DNA of 64,000 nt from JAWKOK01 sp963848115 (GTDB lineage Bacteria > Chloroflexota > Anaerolineae > Caldilineales > Caldilineaceae), in contig CAWKCP010000023.1 in the NCBI GenBank assembly GCA_963848115.1, positions 62,001 through 126,000 of the forward strand. The letters are read 5' to 3'. Shown piece by piece: positions 25,890-33,849 of the stretch. Every line of letters starts with the position of its first letter. Position 1 is the stretch's first letter. The notes below the pieces were generated by a model that was given only the letters and a program-made list of their open reading frames with translations, had not been told where the DNA came from and ran no database searches. The position numbers and the translations under genes were made by a program.

Positions 25890-26281
25890 GTCGCTTGCTC
25901 TCATTCGACTATGATGACCTATACGAACCACCTGCGCCGGTCATACCGATTGCAGTAGATGGCTACGACGCCTCAAAACCGCCGATCATCGTGCCGGCTT
26001 TCGTCGATTCAGGTTCGGATGGCACGCTGTTGCCCAAGGACATTCTGGATGCGGTCGGCGCTGAATACGAGGATACGGTTCGCCTGCGTGGTGTTGCCGG
26101 CGGGGTTCAACGATTAGATCGATATACGGTGCGCATCTCAGTCGGACGTGAGGCTGTCCACGCAGTCTCGGCGCTCGCTACAGCCGCCGGCAGTGAAGCG
26201 CTGATCGGCAGGGACGTCATAAATCATCTTGTCGTCACATTGAATGGTCCGGCCGGTGCAACAGAATTGCAGACTAAATAG
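25886..26281 (+). CDS. Retropepsin-like aspartic protease
   Basis: A 131-residue protein of clan AA type: a single catalytic motif AFVDSGSDGTLLP (Asp-Ser-Gly in place of Asp-Thr-Gly, about residues 44-56), a middle strand region RLRGVAGGVQRLDRY and the second hydrophobic-hydrophobic-Gly element ALIGRDVINHLVVTLNG. Single-domain retropepsins work as dimers. No signal peptide, so cytosolic. It starts inside the stop of the upstream DUF5678-like gene. Substrate unknown; the partner protein is an obvious candidate. Confidence 0.8.
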   Translation: MSRLLSFDYDDLYEPPAPVIPIAVDGYDASKPPIIVPAFVDSGSDGTLLPKDILDAVGAEYEDTVRLRGVAGGVQRLDRYTVRISVGREAVHAVSALATAAGSEALIGRDVINHLVVTLNGPAGATELQTK

Positions 26282-26335
26282 GGCGTCACCTATCCTCAGG
26301 CAACAACCCCGCACCGTCTATCGGATTTCCCCTAT

Positions 26336-26848
26336 TCACCCACGTCTTTTCTTCCCGGAATCCCGCTTCACCCGATCCTCTGACGCGGGCGGCTGTCGAA
26401 TCGGCGGGATCTGATCGGCTTGGAACCAGCCCTGCTCACGCATGCGCAGTTCCTCATAGACCACATTGAAATCATGAATCGACGCCAATGCTTCTGTCGG
26501 CGTGGCTGGTTGCTTGGCATTGCGCCGCCAGGCCGCTCTGTCCATGGTGCCGATGATCAGATAATCGTTGCCGATCACGCTCGGATCCATTTGGAGAAAC
26601 ATCTCAGCAAGCAACGACTCGATCTCATGCTTGTGGGCAATCAGAAGATCGCATGCTCGACAATAGCGACACGTGTAGTTGAGCGAAATCAGCTGCATCG
26701 GATCGATGTGGATGACCAATGGCAGTTTCTTCTGTCCGGTCTTTGCGCCGCAGAATGGGCATGTCGTGTGCTTCATGTCGGGGTATGGGTTGACGACAAA
26801 GTCATACTGTCGCGGGGCATCGCCAAAATGGGGGCGATTCTTGTTCAT
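26336..26848 (-). CDS. Zn-ribbon-containing protein of unknown function
   Basis: A 170-residue protein from ATG 26848 (MNKNRPHFGDAPRQYDF), with AGGAG upstream. Two Cys pairs are visible, TCPFCGAKTG and CRYCRACD, about 25 residues apart, consistent with one zinc ribbon. Between them is LPLVIHIDPMQLISLNYTC. The remainder has EIESLLAEMFLQ, NDYLIIGTMDR and a basic tail (KRDSGKKRRG). The family is not recognised. It is convergent with the protease gene. Confidence 0.65.
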   Translation of the reverse strand: MNKNRPHFGDAPRQYDFVVNPYPDMKHTTCPFCGAKTGQKKLPLVIHIDPMQLISLNYTCRYCRACDLLIAHKHEIESLLAEMFLQMDPSVIGNDYLIIGTMDRAAWRRNAKQPATPTEALASIHDFNVVYEELRMREQGWFQADQIPPIRQPPASEDRVKRDSGKKRRG

Positions 26849-27096
26849 CGATGTCGGTCTCCTATTCTTCAATGTTGTATGGGCACCCTGACCTCGTCAA
26901 CCAAACGATCCGTTAGAAAACCCCAGCGGCCACAAGCCCACTGCCTGAATAGATCAACAATCATCCCACAGCCAATCGAAGAAGCCAAGCATGGCGTGGA
27001 CCGCTATCGCCGCGACGTTCCCGCGACGATGGCCGGCTATCCTGAAACCATCGTACGTTAGCCAGTGAAGCCAGCAACATTCCAGGAGAGATAGCC

Positions 27097-27489
27097 ATGT
27101 TTTCCGCCAACACACTTCCGACCACCATCGTCCGTTTCGCCGAGAGCCTGCCGATCATCAACATCGATCTCAGTCGCTTTGCCCGCAGCGGCAATCGCAC
27201 CGACGCTGCTCTCCACAATGCCTACGTCAAATTCGAAAAGAGCTACGGCAACCGGGCAGACACGTTCTTTGACGAAGCATTTCTGGACAACGACGGCGCC
27301 GCCATCATCAGCGCCTTTGCCGGCGGTCGAATCGCTCGTCACGATGCAGCCGTCCATCTGGCCCATGCCTGGGACAACGGATTGACCCCTGCCCACAGCG
27401 CTATCCGCAAGCGTCGCATTGTGGACGCCACCATGGCTGCCGACAGCCTGCTAAGCTACTATGAGGCTGAGCTAGTGTCAAAGCGCTAG
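27097..27489 (+). CDS. Hypothetical protein
   Basis: A 130-residue protein; ATG 27097 has AGGAGAG about eight bases upstream. Sequence is helical with NIDLSRFARSGNRTDAALHNAYV, FFDEAFLDNDGAAIISAF and HLAHAWDNGLTPAHSAIRK. No Cys, no signal peptide, no membrane helix. No family recognised. Codon use resembles its neighbours, which supports coding. Confidence 0.6.
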   Translation: MFSANTLPTTIVRFAESLPIINIDLSRFARSGNRTDAALHNAYVKFEKSYGNRADTFFDEAFLDNDGAAIISAFAGGRIARHDAAVHLAHAWDNGLTPAHSAIRKRRIVDATMAADSLLSYYEAELVSKR

Positions 27490-27562
27490 CGTCAGCCTGA
27501 ACTGACAGTTTTACGAGATCATTAGATTCTAGCACCCCGATGCTCAGGGATTGAGAGATTCA

Positions 27563-27695
27563 GTGAGTCCACTACAAAAAGGGATCTTGACACGAATTTA
27601 CACGAATTATCACAAATCTTCTCTCTGGGACGACGACACAGTTCGTGTAAATTCGTGACCATTCGTGTCAAGAAAAGGCTTTTTTGCAGTAGAGC
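27563..27695. repeat. GTGAGTCCACT-ended element with CACGAAT core, copy 1
   Basis: The left end GTGAGTCCACTACAAAAAG is mirrored by the right end CTTTTTTGCAGTAGAG. The inside has GACACGAATTTACACGAAT and its inverted partner ATTCGTG ... ATTCGTGTC. Related copies: 33667-33780 (same core) and 47008-47174 (same ends, different core). Confidence 0.75.
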
Positions 27696-27699
27696 CTTC

Positions 27700-27787
27700 A
27701 GTAGTTCACGATTCGGTGAAAAGCGAGATTCTTCTCTGTCCCTTTGCCAGAGTGACGTGCTCGAAAATACCCGCTCAGAATGACAGG
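27700..27787. repeat. TGTCATTC/GAAGAATCTCGC dispersed repeat, copy 1
   Basis: Read on the minus strand it starts CCTGTCATTCTGAGCGGGTA and ends GAAGAATCTCGCTTT then CGTGAACTACTG. The plus-strand copy at 53256-53345 has the same order. The rest of the 27490-28012 gap holds only a further GAGATTGGGA-like stretch and the terminator at 27940. Confidence 0.75.
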
Positions 27788-27939
27788 TCGTGAAGTACTG
27801 AGACTGGGGGATTGCGGACTCGCCAGGAATTTCCCAATCTCAGGCCGAAGGCCAAAATCTCTCAATCCCAAAAGATATGATCGCGTCGTGCTTTCAGTCC
27901 AGGTCGTTCATGAAACCAGACAAAACGAGATTGTTCGTT

Positions 27940-27990
27940 GGTAAACAGAAAAGGGGACTGGCTTGTGAGCCAGTCCCCTTTTTGTTTACC
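27940..27990. terminator. Strong nested hairpin terminator
   Basis: GGTAAACA ... AAAAGGGGACTGGCTTGTGA pairs with GCCAGTCCCC TTTTT GTTTACC. It terminates the cold-shock gene reading leftward and has T runs on both sides. Confidence 0.85.
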
Positions 27991-28012
27991 ATTTTTCGAT
28001 GGTCGGCACTAT

Positions 28013-28225
28013 CTAGATCGTGCGCACATCGGCTGCGTTCGGCCCCTTGGGCCCTTGCTCGATCGAGAACTCGACTCGATCGCCTTCGGCCAGGCTACGG
28101 AAGCCCTCGGATACGATGGCGGAGTGGTGCACGAAGACGTCGTTGCCGCCCTCATGGGCGATGAAGCCGAAGCCCTTCTGATCACTGAACCACTTGACGG
28201 TACCTGTTACTTTTTGCTCACTCAT
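28013..28225 (-). CDS. Cold-shock domain protein
   Basis: A 70-residue single CSD protein. ATG 28225 is chosen (MSEQKVTGTVKWFSDQKGFG); a further upstream in-frame start would add 34 unrelated residues. RNP1 KGFGFI and RNP2 VFVHHS motifs are present, then GDRVEFSIEQGPKGPNAADV. It binds single-stranded RNA/DNA and acts as an RNA chaperone. A 5' leader of at least 100 bases is likely, with GAGGAG about ten bases before the ATG. A strong terminator follows. Confidence 0.96.
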   Translation of the reverse strand: MSEQKVTGTVKWFSDQKGFGFIAHEGGNDVFVHHSAIVSEGFRSLAEGDRVEFSIEQGPKGPNAADVRTI

Positions 28226-28438
28226 GGTTGGAAAACTCCTCGTTTTCAAAAAACTACACTTAAGATTGTCGAACCAAAACGTCGGCGTTTCCAACTGCAA
28301 GAGAGACAAAAAACGCCACCCAGACATATGTTTGTCTGAGCGGCGTCAATACGCAAATGGGTCAGAACCTGCAACATCTTGTAGTTATACACTACTCTAT
28401 GCTTGACTGGATGTCAAATCTCAGTGTCGACGTTCAAC

Positions 28439-28723
28439 TCACCAAGAAACCCAGCCAATCCAGACCTCTGACGCACTCACCAAGCCGCCGTAGGCATCTC
28501 GATATTCCAGCGTCGTGCCGCCGGCGGCCATCTCCTCTGCCACGCTGCGTGGTACCTCCACGGCCTCGGGGCCAAGCTTCAGCAGACACGAATCTCCGAC
28601 CTCGGAGCCGGCTTGGGGCGCATCAACGAAGGCATGGCAGGGCCCACAAACAGGATCGCCGGACCAGACTTCAACTGGTCCATGCCAGGAACTTGCGCTG
28701 GAGTATCTATTCTGCTGGAACAC
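28439..28723 (-). CDS. Doubtful small ORF with CGPC motif
   Basis: A possible 94-residue protein from GTG 28723, ending VSASEVWIGWVSW. It has CGPC (about 26-29) as in thioredoxins, but the flanks (WSGDPVCGPCHAFVDAP, SCLLKLGPEAVEVPRSV) do not fit a thioredoxin fold, and zinc binding or chance is as likely. Composition is protein-like, with acidic residues and few rare codons, unlike the opposite frame. No good ribosome site. May be a remnant. Confidence 0.3.
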   Translation of the reverse strand: MFQQNRYSSASSWHGPVEVWSGDPVCGPCHAFVDAPQAGSEVGDSCLLKLGPEAVEVPRSVAEEMAAGGTTLEYRDAYGGLVSASEVWIGWVSW

Positions 28724-28922
28724 GTCCTAAACGTTGTTAACGCAATCGCAACGGCCCGTTAATCCGTCCGTGATTCACTACGTTTTGGGGGCTATTCCAT
28801 TTAGGTTGCTGCCGTTGTCGAGCGTATCACGCGTTAGGGCTGGATGAACTTAGGGGTTTTTTTGACCAGAAACGATAGTGTTGAGCAAGTGTGTGATGTA
28901 TGCTCGTTTTTGACATCAATCG

Positions 28923-28951
28923 TTGACGCTCCTGAATAGCTACGGTATACT
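28923..28951 (+). promoter_or_regulatory. Sigma70-type promoter of the sugar ABC operon
   Basis: TTGACG, exactly 17 bases, TATACT. It is followed by a hairpin CTGAAGCAA ... TTGCTTCAG and the tandem 14-base repeat at 29006-29033, giving a leader of about 150 bases before the TTG start. The rest of 28724-28922 shows no gene. Confidence 0.7.
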
Positions 28952-29005
28952 TTGATCAAGAAAGCGATGCTGAAGCAATGACCATTGCTTTGCTTCAGGT
29001 GTTTC

Positions 29006-29033
29006 TCGGCTAATGATCGTCGGCTAATGATCG
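29006..29033 (+). repeat. Tandem 14-bp direct repeat, possible operator
   Basis: TCGGCTAATGATCG occurs twice in direct contact, downstream of the promoter and about 80 bases before the permease start. It is suited to cooperative binding of a regulator, or may be a slippage duplication. Confidence 0.5.
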
Positions 29034-29111
29034 GTTGCCCGGCAGAACCGATCCTCTTTCGAAGGCAGTAAGCACGGCAGAGAAAGCGTAGTCACCGTTA
29101 GGAGGACTCCA

Positions 29112-30326
29112 TTGGCTGTTGCGTCTCCACCTGTATCAGATTCACCTGCATCGAAACCACCGACTCCGACCCGACGCAGCATCAAGTTTCGCGGCGTTGA
29201 CATTCGGGAGCAACTGACCGGGTATCTCTTCGTTCTGCCGGCCTTCTTCCTTGTCTTCTTCTTTGGACTCTTTCCGATCGGCTATGCATTCTATATGAGT
29301 CTGCGCCGCTGGCGAGTGATCGACCGCGGCTTCATCGGTCTGGCCAACTATGAAAAGGCGCTTGGCGATTGGTGGGGCGCGCTGATGTTTGCCGGCGGCT
29401 TTCTCATCCTCCTTCTGGCCTACTGGGTGTGGGATAGGGCAGTGAAGTCGGACAGTGATCGAGGCTTTTTCATCAAGGCGCTGGCCGCATTGATCCTACT
29501 GGCTGCAGGATTCTTGATCGCCACCGGCTGGGGGCGGATGATCGCGGCAGGGGACGATGATTTCCTGAATTCACTGCCGATCACGCTCTACTACGCCATC
29601 GGGGCTGTGCCGATACAACTCGGCATTGCGCTGGTGCTTGCTTACATTCTCTTTCAGAAAATCCGTGGTCAGCAGACCTTCCGCATGATCTTTTTCCTGC
29701 CCTACATCACGCCGGTCATCGCCACAGCGCTGGTATTCCGAGTCATCTTCAGTCCACGGCCAACGTCAATCGCCAATCGATTCCTAGAGTTCTTCAATCT
29801 GCCGCCGCAGAAGTGGCTCTTTGAGCCCGAGCCCATGCTGGAAATCATACTCGGTTCCGATACGATCTTCGGCATACCCATCGAGGGGTTCTGGGCCGGA
29901 CCGAGCATGGCGCTCTGGTCCATCACCATGTTCGGCATCTGGACATTCATCGGCTATAACACGGTGATCTTTCTGGCCGGGCTAGGCAATATCCCAGTTG
30001 AGCTTTATGAAGCTGCCGAGATCGACGGCGCCAATCAGTGGCGGCTCTTCCGCCATATCACGATCCCATTGCTGTCACCTGTCACCTTCTACCTGTCGTT
30101 GATCGGGTTCATCGGCACCTTCAAGGCCTTCAATCACATCTATGTGATGCAGCAACCTTCGGCTCAGGGCACGGTGGAGACGACCAGCGTGGCTATCTTT
30201 AACACCTTTTTCAAAGCCAGCCAATTCGGCTATGCCACGGCCCAGGCCATGTTGCTCTTCGGCATCATTCTCTACCTGACATTTGTCCAGAACAAGATCT
30301 TCGGCGAAAGGGTATTCTATGGCTAA
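29112..30326 (+). CDS. Sugar ABC transporter permease (MalF-like)
   Basis: A 404-residue inner-membrane protein. The TTG start at 29112 is supported by AGGAGG about seven bases upstream. An N-terminal Pro/Ser-rich cytosolic tail, then helices from LTGYLFVLPAFFLVFFFGLF; an unusual extra hydrophobic pair (about 93-145) before the transport core; and the EAA loop EAAEIDGANQWRLFRHITIPLL (about 296-317) that docks on the ATPase. MalF-type carbohydrate uptake permease of CUT1. Overlaps the next permease gene by eight bases. No ATPase gene nearby; CUT1 systems commonly share one encoded elsewhere. Confidence 0.92.
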   Translation: MAVASPPVSDSPASKPPTPTRRSIKFRGVDIREQLTGYLFVLPAFFLVFFFGLFPIGYAFYMSLRRWRVIDRGFIGLANYEKALGDWWGALMFAGGFLILLLAYWVWDRAVKSDSDRGFFIKALAALILLAAGFLIATGWGRMIAAGDDDFLNSLPITLYYAIGAVPIQLGIALVLAYILFQKIRGQQTFRMIFFLPYITPVIATALVFRVIFSPRPTSIANRFLEFFNLPPQKWLFEPEPMLEIILGSDTIFGIPIEGFWAGPSMALWSITMFGIWTFIGYNTVIFLAGLGNIPVELYEAAEIDGANQWRLFRHITIPLLSPVTFYLSLIGFIGTFKAFNHIYVMQQPSAQGTVETTSVAIFNTFFKASQFGYATAQAMLLFGIILYLTFVQNKIFGERVFYG

Positions 30327-31263
30327 CGTTGCCCAACCCTTGTCATCGACGACAGAACCCGAAGGGAAAGTCAGGGAACGCTCCACCGTTCGCTTTTCGT
30401 TCTCAACCACGATCATGTATCTGATCCTAATCATAGGCGTGGTCGTGGCCCTGCTGCCCTTTTTCTGGATGATCTCATCGTCACTCATGACCTACGGTGA
30501 GACAGCGACGCGCCAATGGGTGCCCGATGTACCGCAGTGGAGCAACTATACGGAAGCCTGGCGAGAGGCCGATTTTTCCAAATACTTTTGGAACAGCGTC
30601 ATCATCACAGCCGTGACGCTTGCCGGCCAGTTGACGACGTCGATTCTGGCGGCCTATGCCTTTGCCCGCATCCGCTTCTTTGGCCGTGAGCTCATTTTTG
30701 CCCTGCTGCTTAGCACCATGATGATTCCGGCCATGGTGACGATGATTCCGAACTTCATGGTCATCCGCGGGGGCCTTGTCTGCCTGCCGGTATTGACCGA
30801 TTCCGGCGCCGGGTCAAGTTTGTTGCGTTGCGGTTCCTGGCTCAACACGTTGCAGGGCATCACAGCCCCGTACATGGTCAGCGTCTTCAGCATCTTCCTG
30901 CTGCGCCAGTTCTTCGCCCAGATTCCCTGGGAATTGTGGGATGCAGCTCGCATCGACGGCGCCGGCCATCTGCGTTTTCTGATTCGCATTGTGTTGCCCA
31001 TCAGCAAGGCGCCCATCTTCACGGTGACGATCTTCGGCTTCATCGGCGCCTGGAACGACTTCCTGTGGCCGCTGCTGGTCACGACCAAGGACACGTGGCG
31101 TCCCATCATGGTGGGCCTATGGACGCTGACGTCAGAGGCTGGACCGGAGACGCAGTTGATCATGGCGGCGTCGGTCATCACAATCATCCCGATTCTTATC
31201 TTGTATTTTCTGACGCAGAAGCAGTTCACGGAAGGTATTGCCACTTCGGGTCTCAAGGGCTAG
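30319..31263 (+). CDS. Sugar ABC transporter permease (MalG-like)
   Basis: A 314-residue protein; ATG 30319 has AAAGGG six bases upstream and overlaps the previous stop. Helices start with TIMYLILIIGVVVALLPFFW; the EAA-type loop is DAARIDGAGHLRFLIRIVLPI; the end is FTEGIATSGLKG, the usual MalG-like C terminus. Between the MIPNFMVIRG helix and SWLNTLQGITAP there is an insertion of about 20 residues (GLVCLPVLTDSGAGSSLLRC) with two Cys, not usual in the family. Second half of the permease dimer. Confidence 0.92.
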   Translation: MANVAQPLSSTTEPEGKVRERSTVRFSFSTTIMYLILIIGVVVALLPFFWMISSSLMTYGETATRQWVPDVPQWSNYTEAWREADFSKYFWNSVIITAVTLAGQLTTSILAAYAFARIRFFGRELIFALLLSTMMIPAMVTMIPNFMVIRGGLVCLPVLTDSGAGSSLLRCGSWLNTLQGITAPYMVSVFSIFLLRQFFAQIPWELWDAARIDGAGHLRFLIRIVLPISKAPIFTVTIFGFIGAWNDFLWPLLVTTKDTWRPIMVGLWTLTSEAGPETQLIMAASVITIIPILILYFLTQKQFTEGIATSGLKG

Positions 31264-31295
31264 CGGAAAGCAAGCCCTTTTGATATACAGTGTAG

Positions 31296-31385
31296 GTAAT
31301 GCGTACTTCGTAATGCGTACTTCGTAATAGCGTAAGGTGATTTGACTTTGGAAATCGTTCTTCACGCAGTACGTGGCACGCATTA
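31296..31385. repeat. TGCGTACTTCGTA inverted-repeat element, copy 2
   Basis: The left arm carries two tandem units of TAATGCGTACTTCG, ending GCGTAAGGT; the inverted right arm is CACGCAGTACGTGGCACGCA (31363-31382). It lies between the permease and the binding-protein gene, so the mRNA carries it. Confidence 0.7.
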
Positions 31386-31414
31386 CAATCGTCAATCAAC
31401 TTAAGGAGAGTGAA

Positions 31415-32836
31415 ATGTCCCAAAAACGAACTTGGTTGCTGGCTCTGATGCTGGTCGCCGCCCTGGTTTTCGCCGGCTGTGCCGCGCCCCCGGCTGCTGC
31501 GCCTGCTGCTGACGACGGCGCGATGGCCGAGGACAGTGGTGAAATGGCCGACGATGCCATGGCCGACGGCGAGATGATGATGGACTGGGAAGGTGTCGAT
31601 CCCAGTGGTCAGGAAGTGATCTTCTGGCATCAGCACACCCGTGATCGAGAAGAATCGCTGAACCAGATCATTGCCGACTTTAATGCCAACAATGAGTATG
31701 GCATCACAGTGGTTCCCGAATATCAAGGCGGCTATGGCGACATCTTCAACAAGATGCTCAACGTCGTCAACACCGAAGAGGCCCCCAATCTGGTCGTGGC
31801 CTATCAGAACCAGGCTGCAACCTACCAACTCGCCGAAGCCCTGCTCGACATGAATTCGCTGGTCGAAAGCGAAACATGGGGCATTGCTGAAGACGACATG
31901 GCCGACTTCTTCCCCGGCTTTATCAGTGCCGACGTCTTCCCCAGCTTTGACGGCGCTCGCCTGGGCTTCCCGCCCAACCGCTCCATGGAAGTGCTCTACT
32001 ACAACGCCGATTGGCTGGCTGAGATGGGTTTCGACGGCCCGCCGGCAACTGCCGAAGAGTTCAAGGAAATGGCCTGTGCCGCCGTTGAGCAGCCGTTCAG
32101 CGGCGCTGCCGGTGATGCCCCGAGCATGGGCTACCAGTTGAGCGTTGATGCTTCCCGCTTCGCTAGCTGGACCTTCGCCTTCGGTGGTGATGTCTTCGAC
32201 TACGACGCCAATGAGTATAGCTACAACAACGAGTCCGCTGCCGAGGCTATGGCCTTCATTCAGGACCTGTTTGCGTCCGGTTGCGCCATCGTCGTGCCCG
32301 AGCAATATGGCGACCAGACCGACTTCGGCAATGGGAACCTACTCTTCACCGTCGGCTCCAGTTCCGGCCTGCCCTTCTACGCCAGCGCTGTCGACGAAGG
32401 CGCCGGTTTCGATTGGAGCATCGCTCCAATTCCGGGTACTGTTGACGAACCGGTCATGAACATCTATGGCGCCAGCGTCAGCATTCCCAAGACGACACCG
32501 GAAGCAGAGTTGGCCACGTGGCTCTTCGTCAAATACTACACCAGCCCCGAAGTCCAAGCTGCTTGGGCCGAGGCCAGCAACTACTTCCCGGTGCGCGAGA
32601 GCGTAGCCGAAGGACTGAGCGATTACTTCGCCGCCAATCCGGCCTATCAAGCAGCGTTTGACCTGCTGCCCTATGGCAAGGCTGAACCGCCGATGCCTGG
32701 CTACGACTTCGTCCGTGACGAAGTCCGCGAGGTCATGGCCGCCATCGCGGATGGCGCTCCCGTACAGGAGTCGCTTGACGCACTCAATGCCGATGCCAAT
32801 GAGATTCTGGGCGAGCAGATGGAAGATATGCAGTAA
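31415..32836 (+). CDS. Sugar-binding lipoprotein of the ABC transporter
   Basis: A 473-residue protein; ATG 31415 has AAGGAG upstream. Signal peptide with lipobox VFAGC, then a low-complexity Ala/Asp/Met-rich stretch (about 25-60) and a periplasmic-binding fold of the extracellular solute-binding family 1: EVIFWHQHTRDREESLNQII, YQGGYGDIFNKMLN, NRSMEVLYYNADWLAEMGFDG, and SIPKTTPEAELATWLFVKYY. It delivers a carbohydrate to the two permeases. Specificity is not readable. Confidence 0.94.
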   Translation: MSQKRTWLLALMLVAALVFAGCAAPPAAAPAADDGAMAEDSGEMADDAMADGEMMMDWEGVDPSGQEVIFWHQHTRDREESLNQIIADFNANNEYGITVVPEYQGGYGDIFNKMLNVVNTEEAPNLVVAYQNQAATYQLAEALLDMNSLVESETWGIAEDDMADFFPGFISADVFPSFDGARLGFPPNRSMEVLYYNADWLAEMGFDGPPATAEEFKEMACAAVEQPFSGAAGDAPSMGYQLSVDASRFASWTFAFGGDVFDYDANEYSYNNESAAEAMAFIQDLFASGCAIVVPEQYGDQTDFGNGNLLFTVGSSSGLPFYASAVDEGAGFDWSIAPIPGTVDEPVMNIYGASVSIPKTTPEAELATWLFVKYYTSPEVQAAWAEASNYFPVRESVAEGLSDYFAANPAYQAAFDLLPYGKAEPPMPGYDFVRDEVREVMAAIADGAPVQESLDALNADANEILGEQMEDMQ

Positions 32837-32854
32837 CGTAGCATATCAGGAATG

Positions 32855-32888
32855 AAAAAGGGGGACGCCGTTTATGGCGTCCCCTTTT
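32855..32888 (+). terminator. Intrinsic terminator of the ABC operon
   Basis: AAAAAGGGGGACGCC, loop GTTTAT, GGCGTCCCCTTTT, just after the binding-protein stop. Confidence 0.9.
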
Positions 32889-32912
32889 CTATTGCCTATA
32901 TATCCATTTTTC

Positions 32913-33647
32913 CTAGCCGAACTTCATGGCCTTGAACTGCTCGTAGTAGCGTCTTGAACCGTCTGGCTGTTCTTCGCCCCAGCGCTTGCGCCAGTTTGTG
33001 GGCGCATTCTCGGGATCCGAGATCTGGGTTACGTGGCAGAGAATGGCTTCGATCTTGGTATCGACCACATCGGTGATGTCTACCTTGGCGTTGATATCCG
33101 AATGGCCGATGACATAGAGCCGGCTGATCTTGTGCGGCTTGTAGCCCTCATCCGCCATTTCAGGATAGAACATGGGATTGTCCGCAGCCGGGAAGATGGC
33201 TTCCAGCGCAACCGATCCGGCATTGCGGTGATCCGGGTGGTTGATGTACCCGTCTCCAACCAGATAGCGGTCCGGATCAGGACAGACGATCAGGTCAGGA
33301 CGAATACGACGGATCTCGCGGGTCACACGCTCGCGAATCTCGGGTGTGGGTCGCAAGAAGCCATCCTCTTCACCCATGAAGAGCACGTCCTTGATGCCAC
33401 AGACTTCAGCGGCATTGCGTTGCTCGATCTTGCGCATTGCGATCAACTGATTGCGCGTGATCTCCGGGTTGTGGTTGCCCTTATCGCCATTGGTCAGAAT
33501 CATATAAGTGACCTCAATGCCCTGCTGAGCCATCTTGGTGGCCGTACCCGCAAAGGTGAAGTCAGGATCGTCCGGATGAGCCATGATCACCAGCGCCCGC
33601 TTGATGCCGGTCCAATCCGGCGTCAGATCTTCTTGTTCCATTGTCAT
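32913..33647 (-). CDS. PIG-L family deacetylase
   Basis: A 244-residue protein from ATG 33647, which has AGGGGA eight bases before it; upstream in-frame Met codons would translate the adjacent repeat. LmbE/PIG-L motifs: VIMAHPDDPDFTFAG (zinc AHPDD), LTNGDKGNHNPEI, KIEQRNAAEVCGIKDVLFMG, PDRYLVGDGYINHPDHRNAG (late His). Family reaction: removal of an acyl group from N-acetylglucosamine-type sugars or related conjugates. Its position beside a sugar importer suggests glycoconjugate use, which is only inference. Confidence 0.92.
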   Translation of the reverse strand: MTMEQEDLTPDWTGIKRALVIMAHPDDPDFTFAGTATKMAQQGIEVTYMILTNGDKGNHNPEITRNQLIAMRKIEQRNAAEVCGIKDVLFMGEEDGFLRPTPEIRERVTREIRRIRPDLIVCPDPDRYLVGDGYINHPDHRNAGSVALEAIFPAADNPMFYPEMADEGYKPHKISRLYVIGHSDINAKVDITDVVDTKIEAILCHVTQISDPENAPTNWRKRWGEEQPDGSRRYYEQFKAMKFG

Positions 33648-33666
33648 TTTGTTTTCCCCTGAATAG

Positions 33667-33780
33667 GTGAGTCCACTGCAAAAAGCCTTTTCTAGACACG
33701 AATGGTCACGAATTTTGACGGATTGTGTCATGGTCCCAGAGAGAATACTCTTGAAAATTCGTGCCTCTTCGTGGATCATT
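33667..33780. repeat. GTGAGTCCACT-ended element with CACGAAT core, copy 2
   Basis: The left end GTGAGTCCACTGCAAAAAGC and the inside GACACGAATGGTCACGAATT ... AAATTCGTGCCTCTTCGTG match the copy at 27563, but the right end is missing or diverged. Confidence 0.6.
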
Positions 33781-33796
33781 GTCTTCCGGGCAGCGC

Positions 33797-33837
33797 CTAA
33801 CAAAAAAGCCTCTGCTCACGCAGAGGCTTTCTGTTAG
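33797..33837. terminator. Terminator of the ferredoxin gene
   Basis: CTAACA, AAAGCCTCTGC, loop TCAC, GCAGAGGCTTT, then TGTTAG, in the 200 bases between the deacetylase and ferredoxin genes. Confidence 0.85.
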
Positions 33838-33849
33838 TTCTCACTGGGA

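Noticed and set aside
27587..27615. TTGACA as a promoter inside the CACGAAT repeat
   Set aside because: No -10 box at proper spacing; TTGACA is part of the repeat sequence.
31253..32305. 350-residue ORF on the minus strand
   Set aside because: Antisense to the solute-binding lipoprotein, which has a lipobox and family motifs.
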